Source of the DNA: Beta vulgaris subsp. vulgaris
Taxonomy: Eukaryota; Streptophyta; Magnoliopsida; Caryophyllales; Amaranthaceae
DNA: 64,000 bases
NCBI RefSeq assembly: GCF_026745355.1
Contig: NC_079202.1
Span: forward strand, 63,833,055 to 63,897,054
Reading direction: 5' to 3'
Shown here: positions 23,658 to 35,090 of the stretch, piece by piece
How the letters are laid out: every line of letters begins with the position of its first letter
Position numbering within the stretch: position 1 is the stretch's first letter
Translations under genes and position numbers: made by a program
The notes under the pieces: generated by a model
Seen by the model: only the letters and a program-made list of their open reading frames with translations
What the model was told of the DNA's origin: nothing
The model's database searches: none

Positions 23658-23894
23658 AAAAGAAAAAAAAGCTTATTCTGGACCGTATATGATTTCATAC
23701 TTCCATTCTCATAACAAAAGCTTTAGTGCCACAAGGAGGAGTCAAACAACTCGTTTCATTAGGGCAAAAAATTAGGTTGTATTAACAAGTTAATTAATCT
23801 CTATATGGTCATATGTCATGAGAAATTATTAATGATATCTGTAATGCAAAGTTGGACTTCCCCATTTTAAGAGTTTTAGATGTTTCAACGCTTA

Positions 23895-24235
23895 AGACTT
23901 TATTAACAGTGTGTTTGGTTCATTTTTTTAGTAAACGAAAGGAAGAGAAGAGAAAGAAAGCAAGGAAAGAGAAAGAAAAGAGTGGAAGTGAAAGGAAAAA
24001 AACCTTAACTTCCCATGTTTGGTATAAATTTTCTCTTTCCTTCCAAATATCCCCACTTTTGGGAGGAAATGAAAGTGAAATTTTATTAAAGAGTCTTCTT
24101 TTTAATTCTTTCCATTTAATTTCACTTAATTTTTTTTTAATGAACCAAACATTGGAAAGTAACAAATTTCCTTCCACTTCTTTTCTTTTCTTTCCAAAGC
24201 CTTTCTACCAAAGTAACAAACAGCTGAAAGAGAGA
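23895..24235. mobile_element. Possible MITE with TGTTTGGTTCA ends
   Basis: The left end GTGTGTTTGGTTCATTTTTT is partly mirrored near 24140 (AATGAACCAAAC) and 24210-24222 (ACCAAAGTAACAAAC). The middle is an A/G-rich block (GAAAGAAAGG) followed by a T/C-rich block, giving inverted symmetry. A 131-codon frame across it is low-complexity and not a gene. Boundaries are uncertain. Confidence 0.35.
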
Positions 24236-24310
24236 CGAATTATGTAACTTACCTTGTATTCTGTAGAAATCACTCATGTGTATCACTCATTTTCAGGCTT
24301 GAGGCTCTTA

Positions 24311-25657
24311 GGCTATGTTCAGTTCACCTGAAATTTTCTGATCTGAACTTATCTGATCTGATCTGATCTGATCTGAACTTATTTTTTCTGATCTGATCTG
24401 ATCTGAACTTATTTTTTCTGATCTGATCTGATCTGATCTGATCTGATCTGATCTGATCTGATCTGATCTGAACTGATCTGAACTTATTTTTTCAACAAGA
24501 TCTTATCTTTTATAAAATATATTATTACTATTATATTATTACTTTGTAAATCATTATTATGCAATACATTATAAGATCTTCTTTATAGTGTTACTATTAT
24601 TATCATTTTATTTCTATTACAACTTTTATACAACTTTTATTATTAATAATAATTATTATTATTATCATTATTATTAGAACAACAATCATAATTATTATTA
24701 TTACTAAAAATAATTATATAACTCAAGTCATTATTTTATAAGAGCACTTATACAATGTTTCACACTTTCCCTTAAAAAAAAGTTTCACACTTGAGAAGTC
24801 GGCAAACTGAACTCTTTTTTTTCCATATAAAATAGAACAAGATATACAAACAACTATGACTTGAGCAAAAAATAAATAAATATCGTGCAACTTCAAATAG
24901 CTAGAGAGATTTGGAATTCGGTAAGAAGAGGTATACCGAATCTAAATTTAATTTGTATGTCACACTTAGCTTATTTTGAAATGTAATCCGAAATTAGTAG
25001 TTTCGTTGTCATGAATTTGAGATATCATATTTTATATATTTCTTATTTTTGCGTCAATCTTATGTTCTTAACATGTGGCTTTTAATTTTCTATTATTTAA
25101 TAACAACAAAATAACTTAATATAATAATAGCAATGACATTTATAATGGTAACAACAAATTAATAATAATTACCAATATTAATAATTAATAAGTACAACAA
25201 CAACAACAATAATAATTCTTTTGAACAAATGTACTAGTAAATAATAATACCCCTTTGTATTTTTTTATCTTTGTCACTTAGAATCTTGACACTATTCACA
25301 ATTGAGATAATCTTTTAGATTTTTCTAATATATAAGAAAAAAATATAGTCATGTGGGGTCTTGTTTGATTCGTCTCAATGAGTACTTTATTAATATTCAA
25401 TTATTATAATTTTTATTAATATGTAGTGAAAGATATTTAATAATAATAAGTTTTTAAATATAAGCATGATATGATCTGAACTGAACTGATCTGATCTGAT
25501 CTGATCTGGTCTGATCTGATCTGATCTGATCTGATCTGAACTTATTTTTTCTGATCTGATCTGATCTGAACTTATTTTTTCTGATCTGATCTGATCTGAT
25601 CTGATCTGATCTGATTAGATCTGAAATAAGCAAAAATAAGGTGAACTGAACATAGCC
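24311..25657. mobile_element. Tourist/Harbinger-like element with (CTGAT)n arrays
   Basis: Perfect 18-bp terminal inverted repeats GGCTATGTTCAGTTCACC and GGTGAACTGAACATAGCC are flanked by TTA at 24308-24310 and 25658-25660, the 3-bp target typical of PIF/Harbinger elements. Just inside each end is a pentamer array of CTGAT/GATCT (24350-24483 and 25470-25616), broken by AACTTATTTTTT spacers. Both arrays run in the same orientation, unlike the terminal repeats. The 1,347-bp interior is AT-rich, with ATT triplet runs and a truncated Stowaway at 25250-25440. No transposase remnant was seen. Confidence 0.85.
25250..25440 (+). mobile_element. Truncated Stowaway inside the Tourist-like element
   Basis: This matches the left two thirds of the complete Stowaway at 14070-14329, including CACTTAGAATCTTGACACTA and ATGTGGGGTCTTGTTTGATT, but lacks the right terminal repeat. 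It lies between the two pentamer arrays of 24311-25657. Confidence 0.8.
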
Positions 25658-25741
25658 TTAGTAGGGATCTTTTCTATCTGAAAAAGATTATTCAATTACC
25701 CTTTGCAATTTTGTTATCTTAATTAATTTCTTGATATCAGG

Positions 25742-26029
25742 TAGAGGTGATCATTTTGGCCCGGCCCGTTTTTGGGCCGGATTTTGGACAGAATTTTTGG
25801 ACCCGTGGGCCTGGCCCGGTCATTTTTTTGGCTTTGGGCGGGCTTTAGGCAAGCCAAAAACGACTTTTTAGTCTATTTTTTGGCCCGGCCCGTTTTGGCC
25901 CGCAAAAGCCCGCTAATTTAGGCCCGAAATAGCGGGCTTTGGACACAAAAATTCAGCTCGCATTTAGGCCCGACCCGACCAATGGATAATTTTTTTGGCT
26001 GCGACCCGGCCCGGCCCTGATCACCTCTA
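25742..26029. mobile_element. hAT-type MITE, 288 bp
   Basis: Ends TAGAGGTGATCA and TGATCACCTCTA are perfect 12-bp inverted repeats. Flanks ATATCAGG (25734-25741) and ATATAAGG (26030-26037) form an 8-bp duplication with one mismatch. The interior alternates GGCCCGGCCCG motifs with T-rich segments, as in other plant hAT MITEs. Confidence 0.9.
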
Positions 26030-26039
26030 ATATAAGGCA

Positions 26040-29000
26040 AAAATCATACTCTAAGCTTAATATATTTATATTTTCTACATGTGCCATTCATGCATAGGTT
26101 TGTGGCTTGCGACATGAAATATGAGTTTCTAGAACGGCCTCATGGAATTTTGCAAGAATATGACAAAAAGGGACGAGATATATTGGTATCAACAAAACAA
26201 TTTAGGAGCTAAAGACAAAAAAAAAAGTAAATATTTATATATACACCGAAGTCATAGATATATATATGAAGTGATTATATACATAGTGAGTAGTTTTAAT
26301 ACGGAAGTCCACAGTTAAGATGAATTCATAGAAGTTGGCCATGGAGAGATCCCAAACTCCAATTGACATACATATGTGATATATACTAGTACATACATAT
26401 TGGATTGACCTTAGCTTTAATATAATATGGTAAATAAGGCCAATGACATGAGATATTTGTTTGTATATGTATAATATAGCTTTGAATTTACTTGTATGTC
26501 TTGTAAGTTGTAACAAAATCTATGATAGAGATCCTTACATTATAGGTGACCTCAATTGAACAACGTAACTTATGATAATGGAAGAAATATGTTGACTGTG
26601 ATCACCAAAAAATTCTTGTATGTTGTAATTTATAACATTATTATATTGATCAGCTAGTTTTTAAAGTCGGTTTTATCTTATTCATTGTTATACGAAAAAT
26701 TATTTATAGTTTGATGAGATAGCAATTTCCCTTCCCTTTGTTGTGTCAGACTCTCCTTTTCACTCCCATTCCCTTATTTGTATCGGGTTCCCCTTTTCCC
26801 TCCTCGTGGTATTTGGACCTTCCCTCCCCCTCCCCTTGGTTGTTTATTTCTCCTAGGTAGAGTAAATGTCAATATGTTAAAATGTTTCTTAATATGTGTG
26901 GTTTATCTTAGAATCGTAGGAATAAGTAGATTTTTTTAGATTTGCTTACGTTGTTGTTCGTGGCTTATGTTAGTTAGATAAGCCATGGGAAATCATAACA
27001 ACATAATATGTGGTGTTTCTGGAATCTGTGATGAGGAAAAAGGTGAATCAATCAAGAGAATTGTACGCGTCGACGAGGCGATGAATGTTTTTTCATGGTT
27101 AGGACGTGTGTTTTCCGATTTCATGAACTAGAGATGTGTTCGAGAGCTCAATTTATTTAGCTCTCTTTTTAGCTTGACATTGATATTAATGGTCTTCGCC
27201 TTGCTTGATAAATTCAAATCTCAAGGCGGCACCCCAATTGCAACCGGTGGTTTTCAGCACACCTACTCCAACGTGTTTCTCTTATCTAAGGAAGAAACCT
27301 GAAATACTCTCGACATATAGTAATGAGTCACAAAGGAACGTGACTCTTCATCAGATTATGAACCCATAATCCCAAGCAATAGCAAATTGTTGGGATTGCT
27401 CATGCGGCGAGGTGCAACACTCGACGTTGGTTGTTCGTTGTCCGAATCGTGAACGACGCTCCTTTCTCTTACCACTGTCGATCATCAGCCATCAACGTTT
27501 TGACTCCACCATCACAAGCATTGACCAACGAGGCCCTCATTATCAGTTTTTCACATTTTTGTTCTCAATGGACAGTAAGAGCTCATAAAGCTACTTTAGG
27601 CGGTTTGTTTGTTTGGTTTAAATTTCGGTGTATTAGCATTAAGCTGTATGTACTCTTTTAATTAATGTACAATTTCTCGTTGTCAAAAAAAAAAAATCAC
27701 CCTACCGGCTACCTCTCACATCAAAGTCAACCACATAAATAGGCCCATTGATTGTAAATTGGAATGGCTATCGTTGTTGTATGCAATCTGTCCTCGTAGT
27801 TGCTACAATGAAAAAGAGGTAGGCTGATTGAATTTGCCCTATGTTTTCGATTTTCATTGTTTGGTGAACGGAAGGGGCAATCCAATAAGGCTAAGTTGTA
27901 GGCTTCTTTGTCCGAGGCCCCTCTTCCAGTTGGTCATGGTCGTTGTTTGGCTCCAAATGGAACCTTACAAATATGCAAATTGAAAAGGAAAGATATGCCT
28001 CATCAACTCGACTATGCACTTCAGCACTTTCAAATTTCAATATTATTTTTTTTGGTTGTACTTCATATCATTGAGAAACGTCACCTTCATTAGAGGCGTC
28101 GCAAGATCTTCTAATTATCCTTTCAATCCTATTTTATAACCATAATACTATGGGATGACCACATCTAATTTGTCGTCTAGCTCACTCTATGATATTTATC
28201 ATTTTTGCCAATTGATTTTTTCCCCTCATCTTAACATGATATTGTGGGCAGTGGCTCTCTTAGATTGCCCGTTGATAATAAATTGTCTTGTGTGAAGAAA
28301 AAAATATTCATATATAAATGTATAGAGATCAATTTCAAAAGTACATATTACTAATTAACTATCAACCCGTATATTTTAATTAAGTGGTTAGAGAATTATT
28401 TATAATATTATCATAGAGTTTGAGTTTCGGCATAAAATATGCAACAATACTTGTTTAGGAAATTTCTTTCTCTATATTATCATTTTCAACTTCATATTAA
28501 ATTAGCAGGTTTTGAGCTATCAGTATTTCTAAAAAAAGCATAGGCGATTCTAAAAGGCAAAAATGAACAATTATGGGTGCATCGAAGAAGGGTATAAAGA
28601 ATTTGCCTTCATGTTTTACTTCTTTGTTTCGTAATTCTTAAACTTGCTCTATTTGATTTCCAGCTTAAAGAAGTACATCGTTTAACAAGAACTTTTCTCT
28701 GTTTATAAAAAAATAAAGTAACAAAAAAAACAACTCCTAAAGAGAAATTTATGTTAATCAACATTAAATTATTAGTTTTTTGTGCCTATTTAACTTAGTT
28801 TTATATAACAAACTATATTTATCCATTTTTATTACGCTATTTAGTTATAATGTCGTGTGGGTATTAAATGAATATTAACTTACAAGACGCCTATGCATGT
28901 TAATAAATCGATCATGCAACTTAAGGTACGTCCACTTGAATTTGGCTTATCAAATCTTATGAAAATTTATTGGATCATTTTTAATCTTTTTTTAAATTTA

Positions 29001-29748
29001 CCCCTTATTTTAATTTCTTATCACTTATAATCTCTCGTCTTAATTACTTGCTCTTAAGTTAAAACATACTAGCCTTCATATGCACGCGATGCGTGCGTTA
29101 ATTTTAAAATTTGTTATTCTATAGATACTCCATTCGTACTTTATTTATGATTAAACTTAAATGTGAAAAATTCAACAGTTAGATGAATTTAGATATATTA
29201 ATTCGCTAATGTAAAAAAATAAAAAAGGTTGTGAGTAATTGTTAACATTAATTGTTTGTGAATGAATATTGAACAGAAAGAACAAAAATAATGAGTTGGT
29301 TTAATTAAATTAAAGAGTATCAAAGGTAGTGAATGTTCAGACTTTTCATGTGCACGTTATGTATGCCATCTTTTTTTATAAGGTATAAATATTTTGTTCA
29401 TTTAATTTTTGATTGAAGTATTTGATGCATATACCATTTTAAACTTGTTTTAAATGACAAGTTGGAATGAGAATTTTTAAATGATTTGCTTTTGTATTTT
29501 TTTTCATTCCATTAATTAGATCATTAAGGGTATTTTAGTCGCTTCAAAAGAGGACACCACACCTCCTCCCTTGGCTTATATAATAGAGATTTGTTATTAC
29601 CATTTAGATTGGGGAGAGGGCAGGTTTTGTTTTATTCTTATAAATGTCAATTGTTTCCCCCTTTTTGTCTTTTATTTGCCAAGTCAATTCACTTACTTGT
29701 ACCTCATTACAAATTAAGTATCTAACCATTGCGCGTAAGCTTGATAAG
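26040..29748. other. Gene-free stretch with a possible LINE-like 3' end
   Basis: No gene was recognised over 3.7 kb. Text at about 27640-27697 (TACTCTTTTAATTAATG ... CTCGTTGTC followed by a 12-A run) resembles a plant LINE 3' end. The 26930-27680 block is less AT-rich than its surroundings and could be the body of such an insertion, but no target duplication was found. At about 28375-28445 a weak tRNA-like AAGTGGTTAGAGAA ... GAGTTTCGG could be an old SINE. Confidence 0.3.
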
Positions 29749-29750
29749 TA

Positions 29751-30741
29751 CTCCCTCTGTTCTTTGTTGGTTTACCCATTTTTTTGCACAAAGTTTAAGG
29801 AGAAATAATATTGTAGGATATAAAAAGAAAGAGAAACTTTTATTTTATGTTAAATTTGAATGTATGTGTGACGTAAAGTTAGTGGTCACATTCCAAAAAT
29901 AAAAACAAAAGAAATGGATAAACTAAGAGCCTGCTCTCCCCAACATATTTTCAGCTCGGTTCAGTTTAAATATTAAATATTATTATTATGTTGGTCTAAT
30001 TTATTTTACTAATTACTTTTATTATTATTAGTTATTTTTATATCATTATTATTAAGTATTATTATTATTATTATTTCTATATATTATTTTGTTTATTATA
30101 GCTTTACTCATTATTGTTACTATTATTATTAGGAGGAACATAGTTTAGGTCAAAAGCATAAATAAACCCACGTTTTTTAGCTCATAAACCATCCAAATCG
30201 CGTCAAAATGGTTTATGATACAATTTTGCGCTGTCCGACCCAATCATTATTTTTATTACTAAATATTATTATATTATTAAATCTAATTATTAAAATAGTA
30301 ATATTAATTCACTTCTTAGATATTATTGTTATTATATAATCATCATCAAGTATTAATATATTAATACAAATAATTTAATATAATAATTATTAATTATCAT
30401 TATTATCATTAATTATTATTATTATTAATTTATGATTATTAATATTATTTATTTATAACTATCATTTAAAATTATCCAAAATACTATTATTATTATTTCC
30501 TTATTAATTATTCATTATTATTACTTATCATTATAATAATTATTTAATATTTATATTCTTATTGTTTAAATATTATTTATATATTTATTACATTTAATTC
30601 AATTCAATTCAGTTTAATTTAATTCAATTCAATTTAATTTAATTCAGTTCAGTTTAGCTGTTTTATGCTGAAGTAAACATGCCCTAACAAGGGACATCCA
30701 AAAAAGGAATATGAGTACAGTAAACTAATAAAGAACGGAGG
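29751..30741. mobile_element. Stowaway MITE carrying a nested Tourist-like element
   Basis: Ends CTCCCTCTGTTCTTTGTTGG and the inverted ACTAATAAAGAACGGAGG are flanked by TA (29749-29750, 30742-30743). The left part is 29751-29926 and the right part 30688-30741. The Tourist-like insertion 29927-30684 and its TAA duplication separate them. Confidence 0.78.
29927..30684. mobile_element. Tourist-like element nested in a Stowaway
   Basis: The segment starts GAGCCTGCTCTCC and ends AAGTAAACATGCCC, imperfectly inverted. TAA lies on both sides (29924-29926, 30685-30687), the 3-bp target of Harbinger/Tourist elements. A second layer of similarity (TTCAGCTCGGTTCAGTTT against TTCAGTTCAGTTTAGC) lies just inside. 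The 758-bp body is dominated by TTA/ATT triplet runs and has no coding capacity. Confidence 0.7.
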
Positions 30742-30780
30742 TATTAGCTAGTATCTTTCAAAAAAAATGTTTGACAAGTA

Positions 30781-31330
30781 CCGTATCCGTTCATTTTTTA
30801 TTGCAACAATGAAACTTTTACACCATTTGTCCACCATCTTTTCACTATCTATTGTGATTTTTAATTTAAAGAAAAATATATTCATGCGAGGTCTTGTTAG
30901 ATTCGCGTTGATATATATACTTTTAGTGCTCGTTTTGTATACATGGAAATTTAAGTCTTGTAATGAAGTTTCATTTATTACTTCCCTATGTTAGGGAATT
31001 GTCTAAATTTGTTTGGTTGACATCAAGTAATTTGTAATTCATGTGGGAATTCTAATTGACCAAGGAGGAGTGGGTGATTAAATTCAATTTCCAAAGGAAT
31101 TTCCATTGCACCCATTTTCTTAACTTCCTGTCAACCAAACAACTTTTCAAATGAGAAAATCATAGGAATTCTCATTGCCTACCTAAATTCCTGTCAACCA
31201 AACGAGCACTAAATTATATCAAAATTTTATAACTTTTACTCAAACGTAATTAAACATATTAATAGTTAAATTTGTGCATTAGCAAGCGTGAGAACTCAAT
31301 TGTTTCAATAACAAATAACGAACGGAGCAG
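30781..31330. mobile_element. Stowaway MITE with internal insertion
   Basis: Ends CCGTATCCGTTCATTTTTTA and GTTTCAATAACAAATAACG followed by AACGGAGCAG are inverted, with TA at 30779-30780 and 31331-31332. Inside, 30925-31209 begins AGTGCTCGTTT and ends AAACGAGCACT and carries TTGTTTGGTTGAC/GTCAACCAAAC. It looks like a separate small element. The 75-codon frame at its left is not a gene. Confidence 0.65.
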
Positions 31331-31980
31331 TACATGCAAAGTTGCAATGCTCGTAATGGGGGGGATTCAGGTTCACTTAATGGTACTATTATTAATGCCA
31401 CTAATTAATTTTATTAGTTGATCTCAATCTGTTTTGCTTTATTTATTTATTTTAAATAAAAAGTTTGTTTAGATTAAATGATGTAGACTAATAATATTAA
31501 GTAACACATAGTATATTAATATGAAAAAATAAGACAGGTAATTTAAACTCAGCAATAATTCATATCTAATCAAGTAAAAATGATATATTATGCTATCAAC
31601 AAACACTGTTACACTAAAATTTAATACTCATTTCCTTTTAGCAAAATTATATGTATATAGACATAGTACGTTAGTACTCCACAATAATAAGAAAAAGTTA
31701 TTTGGTGCATCACTTGAAATCTAAGTGAATATTAAATTCCAAAGTCTTGGGAGAAGAATCGGTGATTAATTTGAGCAAATATCGTCACCCTCCTAATAAA
31801 TCTAGCTACCTGTGGGCTGTGGTAGTCTAATCAAATATCCACTAGGTAGATGAATAATGAAATATACTACTTTAAATATTTAGAGACATAGAGTATTAGT
31901 CAGTGTTGCTTCAACAGGCAATAACTTGCAAGTGAGTTTTTTTTATTATTATTTTGAATCTTTCTTCATTGTGAAAGAGA

Positions 31981-33097
31981 CACCGGTAAAAAAAAAAAAA
32001 AAACGCAAGAGTCGCAATGAAAATAGCTTTAAAAGTTGCGTTTTTGGTCCGCAGTCCTTGTCATAGCAACCCTTCGGCAAAAATGAAGGATTGCGATTTA
32101 GGCTTAACACCACAGCCCTTTCAATATGGAAGGGCTGCGATTTTGGGCCTAAATCGCATTCCTTCTTTGTACAAACGGTTGTGGTTTTGACCATAACCGC
32201 AACCCTTGCGACCCAAAAAAAAATATTATTTTGCATTTTTTTACTCCTAAATATATCAAAAAATGAGAATGTCACAAATTCTACAAATGAAATTTACAAA
32301 CAAAATTATTTACAGAGCCTTGTGACCGCATTTTTTTGCATTACAAATTCTACAAACTAATCCCACAACATAAAACAGAGAACAAAAAAAAAAAACACAG
32401 CTCTAGATTAAATGATCAAATTAATCCCATAACAAAACGAAATTATAAATTAATGAATCAACAAGAACATCAAATAATTCCACAAAATAAAAAAACTTAA
32501 AATACGAGAAAAACAATCACAAGCGGCTTAACTAAACCTAAAATATCACGAGTACCAAATCGATTACAAAAAAAAATGATAAAAACTAAATCTCAACCAA
32601 ACCCTAGATCTGGATGCAGCGACGGCGAAGGCAACTAACTTTAGATTCCAGTGACGAGACGACGAGTGTTGGTGCGCGCGACGAGAGAGAAACGAGAGTG
32701 CGAGTGGTGTGAGCGACGCATTGTGCGCGCGAGTAGAGACGAGGGAGGGTTGTGGTGGTTCAAAACGTGGGAGGGTTGAGCTGGTGGTTCGAAACGAGGG
32801 AGGGTTGGGCTGGTGGTTCGAAACGAGGGAGGGTCGGGCTGGTGGTTCGAAACAAGGGAGGGTTGCGGAGATTTGTGAGAGAGGAAAGAGAATGAGGGAG
32901 ATAAAGGAGATTGTGAGATTTGTTAGTTCGGCAAACCCTAGCGCTCAATATTGAATATTCAAAATCCTGCCCACTAAATTCCTTTCAAAATAAAAAAAAG
33001 GCCATCGAAATAATGTTTTCGCGAGTGGTTTAAGGGTTGCGGTTAGCCCAAAAACCGCAACCCTTACACTGCAACCCTTGCGTTTTTTCCACTAGTC
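31981..33097. mobile_element. CACTA-like non-autonomous transposon, 1.1 kb
   Basis: The right end reads GCGTTTTTTCCACTAGTC, a CACTA-type terminus with the last base changed. The left end is CACCGGT followed by an A run and CGCAAGAGTCGCAATG, answering CATTGCGAC-like text at the right. AGA flanks both sides (31978-31980, 33098-33100), matching the 3-bp CACTA target. Subterminal GTTGCGG/CCGCAACC motifs recur in both orientations, as expected for CACTA subterminal repeats. No transposase was found; short frames here are not genes. Confidence 0.65.
32735..32875 (+). repeat. 29-bp minisatellite inside the CACTA-like element
   Basis: About four to five copies of a 29-bp unit containing GAGGGAGGGTTGGGCTGG and GGTTCGAAAC run in tandem; the CTGGTGGTTCG landmark occurs at 32781, 32810 and 32839. 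It creates a repetitive 81-codon frame that should not be read as a protein. Confidence 0.85.
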
Positions 33098-33100
33098 AGA

Positions 33101-34833
33101 GAATCTGTTTATTTAAATAAGACTATATAATAGCTTCATAATTGATTAATTTACCTCACCTTTCTGGTGAAAAAGTACACGAAAAAGAAGCGAGAGAGGG
33201 CATTCAATTGCATAGTGCATGGCACATCTATATATATATCTCGCTTGTGAGAGTTTCTAATTGTTGGACCCCATGTTTATTATGTACATGCGAGTTGTTC
33301 CATTAAAGAGAATAGAAAGTACTCCACCAGTCCACCACATAATAAAGTAGAGGAGTTACCTTTGGTCTTGTATATAGACCAAACTCGCTTCTTTCTTATT
33401 AGGTTGTACAAACCCATTTTTAATACTATCAAATTTAGTGGTTGTTTGGTATAAAGAAAACTATGTAGTCAATAAAAAATTTCCATCATTTTCAGTTTTG
33501 GTAGTTGTTTGGTTGATAGGAAGTGGGGAAAATGAGGGAAATGAGAATTCATGGGAATTTGAAATTCCCATAAAATGTAGGAATTTGAAATTCCCACAAA
33601 ATGTAAGAATTTATTTACCTACCCTCCAATTGATCACTCACAATTCTTACCTGAATTTCTATGAATTACAACTTTTCTTATGACTACCAAACAATTTAAA
33701 CTAATTCCTAGGGATTTTATAAATGAATCTATCTATTCTAATATATTAAAAGACGTTCATATACGAGGAACTATGCCACGTAGCGCTCTGTCTAAAGCAT
33801 TTTACTCCATGTAATCCACATATAATAAAAAAAATCAAAAATTGCATAGTATAAGGTTTGATCCCATGACCTCAAGATTACACATGCTAAAGTCTTAAAC
33901 AATAGACCAAGTGATACTTAGTGTTATCATTTTAAAGTATAATATTAATAAATGAAAATTTTTCTTATCCAAGATATAACACGGATGTAATAACTAGTTA
34001 ATTTCTCACAAATTTTAAATTTCAATGGTAATTTAGTTCCGGTTGCAACTACATCAACCACTAAGAATAATGTAAGTGGTATTGAAGTAAAATTAATTTG
34101 ATACCACGAGATGTGTAGGCAATTGAGCATAATTGGACCTCTCTCTTGCAAATTGCACCGAGGCTAAATTTGAACAAAACATGGCCCCGGTTAATTTAAT
34201 TCAATAACTTCGTTTTGTATCATCGAGATATTTTCTATATCACTTAGATGGATATCTTCATCATCCATTGTTTTATATGTTTAGAACAATGTACGGTTTT
34301 TATTTTCATATATTATCTATTAAGCAAACCTCACTAATTAAGTATTAATCAGCTCCACTTGAAGTAATATACACCTTCACCTTCTTTGTTGCTCAGGTCA
34401 ATGTTATTAAAAAACATAGCTTTTAAAGAACTAATCCTAAGTGCTTAACTTAATATGCCTGCCAGGTGTTTTGAACAAGTAGTAGTACCAAATTACCAAT
34501 TAAAGAAACATAAGTTCCCACATTAGTAGGTAGTACTGACATTAATTATATAGATCATTAGATGTAATCAAAGAACTAATCCTAATTATACACATAGTGG
34601 TTTGATTGGCAATTTTAAGAACACGAACTCTGTGATCATGCCTGTGACTCTGCCATCTTTTTATTGGGGACACTTTACCATGTGTATTTGTGTCGTACAA
34701 TAAACTTTTAGCAATTAGTACAATAATTTTGTGTAATCATGACAGTTTTATTATAGTCTTAATGTAAACTAATCATTGGGCTTAATTTATATACTTTAAC
34801 ATGTTGACTTTCACAAATACCAATATATATATA
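33101..34833. other. Gene-free stretch with MITE-like and SINE-like traces
   Basis: At 33433-33697 are several GTTGTTTGGT/ACCAAACAA ends and repeated GGGAATTTGAAATTCCCA blocks, probably an undefined MITE. At about 33840-33930 (minus strand) a SINE-like head with box B GGGATCAAACC is visible. Nothing protein-coding was seen. Confidence 0.35.
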
Positions 34834-35088
34834 CTTTCTCTGTTTAGAAATAGTTACACCATTTCGTGTTTTCAGGCCGATGTATGTTTTCAATCATTAA
34901 TATCTTTGATTATTAATAAGTAAAAATTATTAAAAGTTGATATTAAGAAAATATATATTGAGACGCATCTAATAAGATCTTACAAGACTATATATTTTTT
35001 ACAATATAAATCATCAAAGACAATCAAAGTGTAACATGTGAATAGTAGATACTATGCAAACGGTGCAACTATTTTTAAACGGAGTAAG
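34834..35088. mobile_element. Stowaway MITE, 255 bp
   Basis: Ends CTTTCTCTGTTTAGAAATAG and the inverted ACTATTTTTAAACGGAGTAAG are flanked by TA (34832-34833, 35089-35090). The arms pair over about 30 bp, through GTTACACC/GGTGCAAC. Confidence 0.85.
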
Positions 35089-35090
35089 TA

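Noticed and set aside
23852..24247. 131-codon frame rich in Lys/Glu/Ser
   Set aside because: It arises from an A/G-rich and T/C-rich MITE-like block; an equally long opposite-strand frame overlaps it, showing composition bias.
32709..32954. 81-codon repetitive frame
   Set aside because: It follows the 29-bp minisatellite within a CACTA-like element and has no other support.
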